Assembly (NCBI GenBank): GCA_026982275.1
Contig: JALSHK010000472.1
Span: forward strand, 1-8,791
Length of the DNA: 8,791 nucleotides
From: Paracoccaceae bacterium
GTDB taxonomy: Bacteria; Pseudomonadota; Alphaproteobacteria; Rhodobacterales; Rhodobacteraceae
Direction of reading: 5' to 3'
The notes beneath the pieces are model-generated. The model saw nothing but the letters and a program-made list of their open reading frames with translations, was not told the DNA's origin and ran no database searches. Within the stretch, counting starts at the first letter, position 1, and each line of letters starts with the position of its first letter. Both the position numbers and the translations under genes were made by a program. Shown one piece after another: positions 6,528-8,791 of the stretch.

Positions 6528-7436
6528 CTAACCCTCCAGACTCCCCATCAACTCCCGCCATTCCCCCGCACTCATCCCGCTGGTCTCCTGCGTCACCTTC
6601 TCACCTTTCAGCATCCGGCGCAGCACCTCCATGCCTTTTCCGGAGAATTGCGCGCCGCCCATGCGGTAGTCTTCAAAGGCACCATATGCTGCTGGCACCC
6701 AGTCGGCCACGACCTTGCAAATAGCGTCGGCATAGACGCGGATCTCGTATTGGGCGTGGGCATCGGCGCGCAGGCGCAGGAAGTGGAAGAGGTTGTGCAG
6801 GTCGACCTTCCAATACCATTGGGTATAGATATTCATCGGCAGGTTCATCCGCGCCAGCTCGCGCGCAAGGCCGGATTGACCCTCATCCGAGATCATTTCC
6901 TCGTAGTGGTCATAGGCCTGGTTGCAGTCCCGCTTCAGAATATCCAGCACGCGGGCGGCTTCCTCGCCCTCCAGCAGCGCGCCGCGGCCCTGGTTATTGA
7001 CAACCGATTGCGCGTTCAAATGCTCGGGGGCCGGAATGTAGAACTCGCGATCAAGAATCGAATAGCGGGCGGAGTATTCATTCACATTCGCCGTGCGGTG
7101 CCGGATCCATTGCCGCGCCACAAATACCGGCAGCTTGACGTGCAGTTTGATCTCGCACATCTCGAACGGGGTGGAGTGCCAGTGGCGCATCAAATAGCGG
7201 ATCAGGCCGGCATCATTGCTGACCGCCTTGGTGCCCTTGCCATAGCTCACCCGCGCCGCCTGGCAGATGGCGCTATCGTCCCCCATATAATCAATCACCC
7301 GCACAAAGCCGTGGTCGAGAACCTCATGGGCGGTGTAGAGGTGCTGCTCCATGCCCGGCGCAGTGGCGCGCAGGGTTTCGTGGCGCTCGGCCCGCTGGGC
7401 TTTGATTTCGGCTTGTTGCGCATTGGTGATCGGCAT
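6528..7436 (-). CDS. thyX: Flavin-dependent thymidylate synthase ThyX
   Basis: This 302-aa cytoplasmic enzyme makes dTMP from dUMP with methylenetetrahydrofolate, using FAD and NADPH, and replaces classical ThyA. The signature RHRxxxxNExSxRY is complete at 112-125 (RHRTANVNEYSARY). Other family regions are present: STPFEM (88-93), the SVVNNQGRG loop (144-152) and the C-terminal ARELARMNLP (191-200) and LHNLFHFLRLRADAHAQYEIR (213-233) segments that form the nucleotide and flavin sites. The length is typical of the alphaproteobacterial form, longer than the 220-250-aa forms elsewhere. I place the start at the ATG ending at 7436 because AAAGGA lies seven bases upstream and MPIT is the usual family beginning. 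Longer in-frame starts at 7454 and 7505 lack a ribosome site and add residues with no family counterpart. It lies 70 bp from the oxidoreductase gene, possibly with its own promoter. Confidence 0.96.
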   Translation of the reverse strand: MPITNAQQAEIKAQRAERHETLRATAPGMEQHLYTAHEVLDHGFVRVIDYMGDDSAICQAARVSYGKGTKAVSNDAGLIRYLMRHWHSTPFEMCEIKLHVKLPVFVARQWIRHRTANVNEYSARYSILDREFYIPAPEHLNAQSVVNNQGRGALLEGEEAARVLDILKRDCNQAYDHYEEMISDEGQSGLARELARMNLPMNIYTQWYWKVDLHNLFHFLRLRADAHAQYEIRVYADAICKVVADWVPAAYGAFEDYRMGGAQFSGKGMEVLRRMLKGEKVTQETSGMSAGEWRELMGSLEG

Positions 7437-7443
7437 GGGGTCG

Positions 7444-7449
7444 TCCTTT
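7444..7449 (-). promoter_or_regulatory. Ribosome binding site fixing the thyX start
   Basis: AAAGGA on the minus strand, seven bases before the ATG at 7436. Nothing comparable precedes the two upstream in-frame starts, so this site decides the start. Confidence 0.7.
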
Positions 7450-7484
7450 AGCATAGGGATTCGCCGACCACTATATATTGAAGG

Positions 7485-7497
7485 TCCCACTGTGGGA
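7485..7497. promoter_or_regulatory. Palindrome between oxidoreductase gene and thyX
   Basis: TCCCAC-T-GTGGGA is a perfect inverted repeat of six with a one-base centre, 10 bp past the oxidoreductase stop and 49 bp before the thyX start. An AT-rich TATATA at 7472-7477 on the minus strand could be a -10, which would put the palindrome over the -35 region. With a one-base loop it is better read as a protein site than a hairpin, and no T-run follows. Confidence 0.35.
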
Positions 7498-7506
7498 ACC
7501 GCCATA

Positions 7507-8052
7507 TCAGGTGGAATATATCGCTTTCACCTTTTTCAACACCACCTGCCGCGCTGCGGGATCCATCGTGCGAACGGGGCCGATATAGGTGGTTTTGAGC
7601 TTGGAAAACCCTACAAAACCGAGAATTTGGCGGTTGAGGGTTTTTACCCAACCATTCCCCAGAATCCATTTAAGATACCAAGCGGGTGAATCTGACGTGA
7701 TCAGCAAATGCGGTGTTTTGCCCTTTAATAGCCCCACGGGGCTATTGCCTTCATATCGATAGGCAAAATCGGGTAGCAAGCTACGGTCAAACAAAGCCTT
7801 GAGCTTGGCAGGCGGACCGCCCCACCACAGCGGGTGCGCAATGACCAAGGTATCACACCATTTTAGTGCGTCTTGAAAGCGCTTTATGTCAGGCTCAACT
7901 GGCATGTCTTTTTCAAGATCTTGGCTGAAATCCATTTCAGATATATGGAAGGTTTTTGCATTTTTATCCACGCCAACTCCGATAGTTTCGCATAGCTCGC
8001 GGCTCAGTGAATTTTTGGAAGGATGACCGTTTAGTATTAAAAGTTTATTCAT
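7507..8052 (-). CDS. NAD(P)H-dependent oxidoreductase, flavodoxin-like fold
   Basis: This 181-aa cytoplasmic flavoprotein is of the NQO1/KefF/MdaB-like family (Flavodoxin_2). The first strand and FMN/FAD phosphate loop read LLILNGHPSKNSLS (4-17). The hallmark HPLWWGGPPAKLKALFDR lies at 73-90, where family members hold the flavin ring. The length fits the family. Such enzymes reduce quinones or other electrophiles by two electrons; the substrate is not shown here. The ATG start has AAAGG six bases upstream. The gene is divergent from a TetR regulator, and both share a 61-bp region carrying two identical-core palindromic operators, so it is very likely repressed by that regulator and induced by a small molecule. 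Base use is AT-richer than in thyX beside it, as in the tetR gene, suggesting the pair arrived together. Confidence 0.88.
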   Translation of the reverse strand: MNKLLILNGHPSKNSLSRELCETIGVGVDKNAKTFHISEMDFSQDLEKDMPVEPDIKRFQDALKWCDTLVIAHPLWWGGPPAKLKALFDRSLLPDFAYRYEGNSPVGLLKGKTPHLLITSDSPAWYLKWILGNGWVKTLNRQILGFVGFSKLKTTYIGPVRTMDPAARQVVLKKVKAIYST

Positions 8053-8064
8053 GATTTGCCTTTC

Positions 8065-8078
8065 TTGACCGTGGTCAC
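8065..8078. promoter_or_regulatory. Operator copy 1 (TetR-type palindrome)
   Basis: TTGACC-GT-GGTCAC is a palindrome imperfect only in its last base. It sits 13 bp upstream of the oxidoreductase start, where a bound repressor would block that transcript. The first half also matches a -35 box on the plus strand, with CATATT at 8089-8094 as a possible -10 for the tetR gene (18-bp spacer). Confidence 0.7.
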
Positions 8079-8094
8079 GTTATGTAATCATATT

Positions 8095-8108
8095 TTGACC
8101 GTGGTCAA
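8095..8108. promoter_or_regulatory. Operator copy 2 (TetR-type palindrome)
   Basis: TTGACC-GT-GGTCAA has perfect 6-bp arms. It repeats copy 1 in the same orientation with a 30-bp centre-to-centre distance, about three helical turns, so two dimers would sit on one DNA face. It ends 5 bp before the first tetR start codon. The minus strand also offers TATGAT at 8087-8092 as a -10 for the oxidoreductase gene, between the two copies. Confidence 0.72.
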
Positions 8109-8111
8109 GTA

Positions 8112-8126
8112 GTATGTTAAACATAC
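8112..8126. repeat. 15-bp perfect palindrome over the tetR start
   Basis: GTATGTT-A-AACATAC has seven-base arms around one base. It contains the first possible tetR ATG (8114) and ends two bases before the second one (8129). It differs from the TTGACC operators, so it may be a site for another protein or a small structure controlling initiation. Confidence 0.4.
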
Positions 8127-8674
8127 GTATGAAATACGCACAAACCAGAAGCCGGAAATTGCAGGAACAGATATTATCTGCTGCCCATAGTTTACTCCTT
8201 TCGCAAGGTTTTGAATCCACTACCGTTGCTGACATTGCTAAAAAGGCCGGGGTGTCAAAGGCCAGCGTTTTTGCGCATTTTGGAGATAAATCCAATTTGT
8301 TGATTGCTGTCGGCATAGAAGGAATAAGGGCCTTAAACCGGAAAAATGCTGATACAGTATTAGAATTTTACACGCCTTGGTTTGAGTTTTTGATCAACTA
8401 TCCCGATTTCTCAAGGCTTTTTCTTGACCAATCCAGCCTTACACATGGCCCATGGTCTGAGCGTTTTATTGATAGCTGCCGCGCCCAAGAAGAAGCCGTT
8501 GTTGCGCTCATCGAGCGGCAAACCCCTCATAAAGATGCTGCATTTCTTGCCCGAGGCGCTCAGGCGTTTTTTTATCAAGCCGTGATTTATAGAAATGCAG
8601 GCTGGATAAAATCAAATAAAGACGCCCTGAAAACACTAGATTCACAGCTGCAAAACTGGATTGGCGCATGTTAG
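8114..8674 (+). CDS. TetR/AcrR family transcriptional regulator
   Basis: This 186-aa one-component repressor has an N-terminal TetR helix-turn-helix domain (about 15-65), with QILSAAHSLLLSQGF at 19-33 and the recognition region TVADIAKKAGVSKASVFAHFGDK at 37-59. The remainder (66-186) is a helical ligand-binding and dimer domain too variable to name a ligand. It is divergent from the NAD(P)H oxidoreductase gene and has two matching palindromes in the gap, the classic arrangement for a repressor controlling itself and its neighbour. The start is uncertain. ATG at 8114 is used, with only a weak AAG upstream; ATG at 8129 (residue 6) is equally possible and also lacks a clear ribosome site. Both starts fall in or next to a palindrome. 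Codon use is AT-rich compared with the genes to the left. Confidence 0.92.
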   Translation: MLNIRMKYAQTRSRKLQEQILSAAHSLLLSQGFESTTVADIAKKAGVSKASVFAHFGDKSNLLIAVGIEGIRALNRKNADTVLEFYTPWFEFLINYPDFSRLFLDQSSLTHGPWSERFIDSCRAQEEAVVALIERQTPHKDAAFLARGAQAFFYQAVIYRNAGWIKSNKDALKTLDSQLQNWIGAC

Positions 8675-8723
8675 CGGTTACGCTATTACAAACTTATCAA
8701 TCGAGCGCTGTTCGGGTGACTTT

Positions 8724-8791
8724 ATGCGGGAAAAGTTGCCTCGCGCGCTGGCGGAATTCATCATGTTTGGCCTCAAAATGGCGTGGGCCTG
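8724..8791 (+). CDS. Start of DUF817 family membrane protein (partial)
   Basis: An open frame runs from ATG at 8724 off the right edge. Its 22 complete codons begin MREKLPRALAEF and continue with a hydrophobic stretch carrying FGLK followed by AWA. This matches how I remember the beginning of DUF817 proteins (pattern L-x-E-F-x-x-F-G-L-K-x-A-W-A-C), multi-pass membrane proteins of unknown function. GGTGA, about five bases before the ATG, can serve as ribosome site. It is 49 bp after the tetR stop. Only the first membrane helix begins here, so the assignment rests on a short match. Confidence 0.55.
   Translation, partial: MREKLPRALAEFIMFGLKMAWA

Noticed and set aside
6094..6531. 145-aa plus-strand open frame across the DUF3592 start and the following gap
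   Set aside because: It runs antisense to the DUF3592 gene, has low-information Arg/Ser/Gly-rich composition and overlaps the end of thyX; no ribosome site seen.
7437..7505. N-terminal extension of ThyX from starts at 7505 or 7454
   Set aside because: No ribosome site precedes either start, the added residues do not look like the family, and AAAGGA sits properly before the ATG at 7436.

Overview
The window looks like a chromosomal segment of an alphaproteobacterium, most likely a marine Rhodobacteraceae/Roseobacter-type organism. The reasons are the GC-rich codon use of most genes, several proteins whose sequence patterns I associate with that group (the small receiver-like protein, the 114-aa protein, DUF817, ThyX and the CbiB variant), and the mosaic gene order. 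This placement rests on recall of families, not on a database search.

Layout. Positions 1-2033 are all minus strand. Reading in the direction of transcription they hold a degenerate receiver-domain protein (TTG start), a 114-aa conserved hypothetical protein, a DUF1611/DgcN-type N-acetyltransferase, and the first codons of a translationally coupled partner that is probably the racemase DgcA, cut by the window edge. Positions 2212-5728 are plus strand: cobalamin biosynthesis membrane protein CbiB/CobD, an acetyl-CoA acetyltransferase (biosynthetic thiolase, PhaA type) and a class V aminotransferase of unassigned substrate. Positions 5749-7436 are minus strand: a DUF3592 membrane protein that converges on the aminotransferase, and the flavin-dependent thymidylate synthase ThyX. 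Positions 7507-8674 hold a divergent, visibly AT-richer pair: an NAD(P)H-dependent flavodoxin-fold oxidoreductase (minus) and a TetR-family regulator (plus), with two near-identical palindromic operators in the 61-bp gap between them. At the right edge the first 22 codons of a DUF817 membrane protein begin.

How the genes relate. Two small functional modules can be argued: the DgcN-DgcA pair (D-glutamate use through N-acetyl-D-glutamate) and the TetR-oxidoreductase pair (probably an inducible quinone or electrophile response under its own repressor). The remaining genes are ordinary metabolic or hypothetical genes with 65-230 bp gaps between them and no evident common pathway. No tRNA, rRNA, CRISPR array, insertion sequence, phage gene or riboswitch was recognised. 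I see no convincing new multi-gene system. The most interesting signals are the twin operators, the receiver domain with Glu in place of the phospho-acceptor Asp, and some unexplained inverted repeats.
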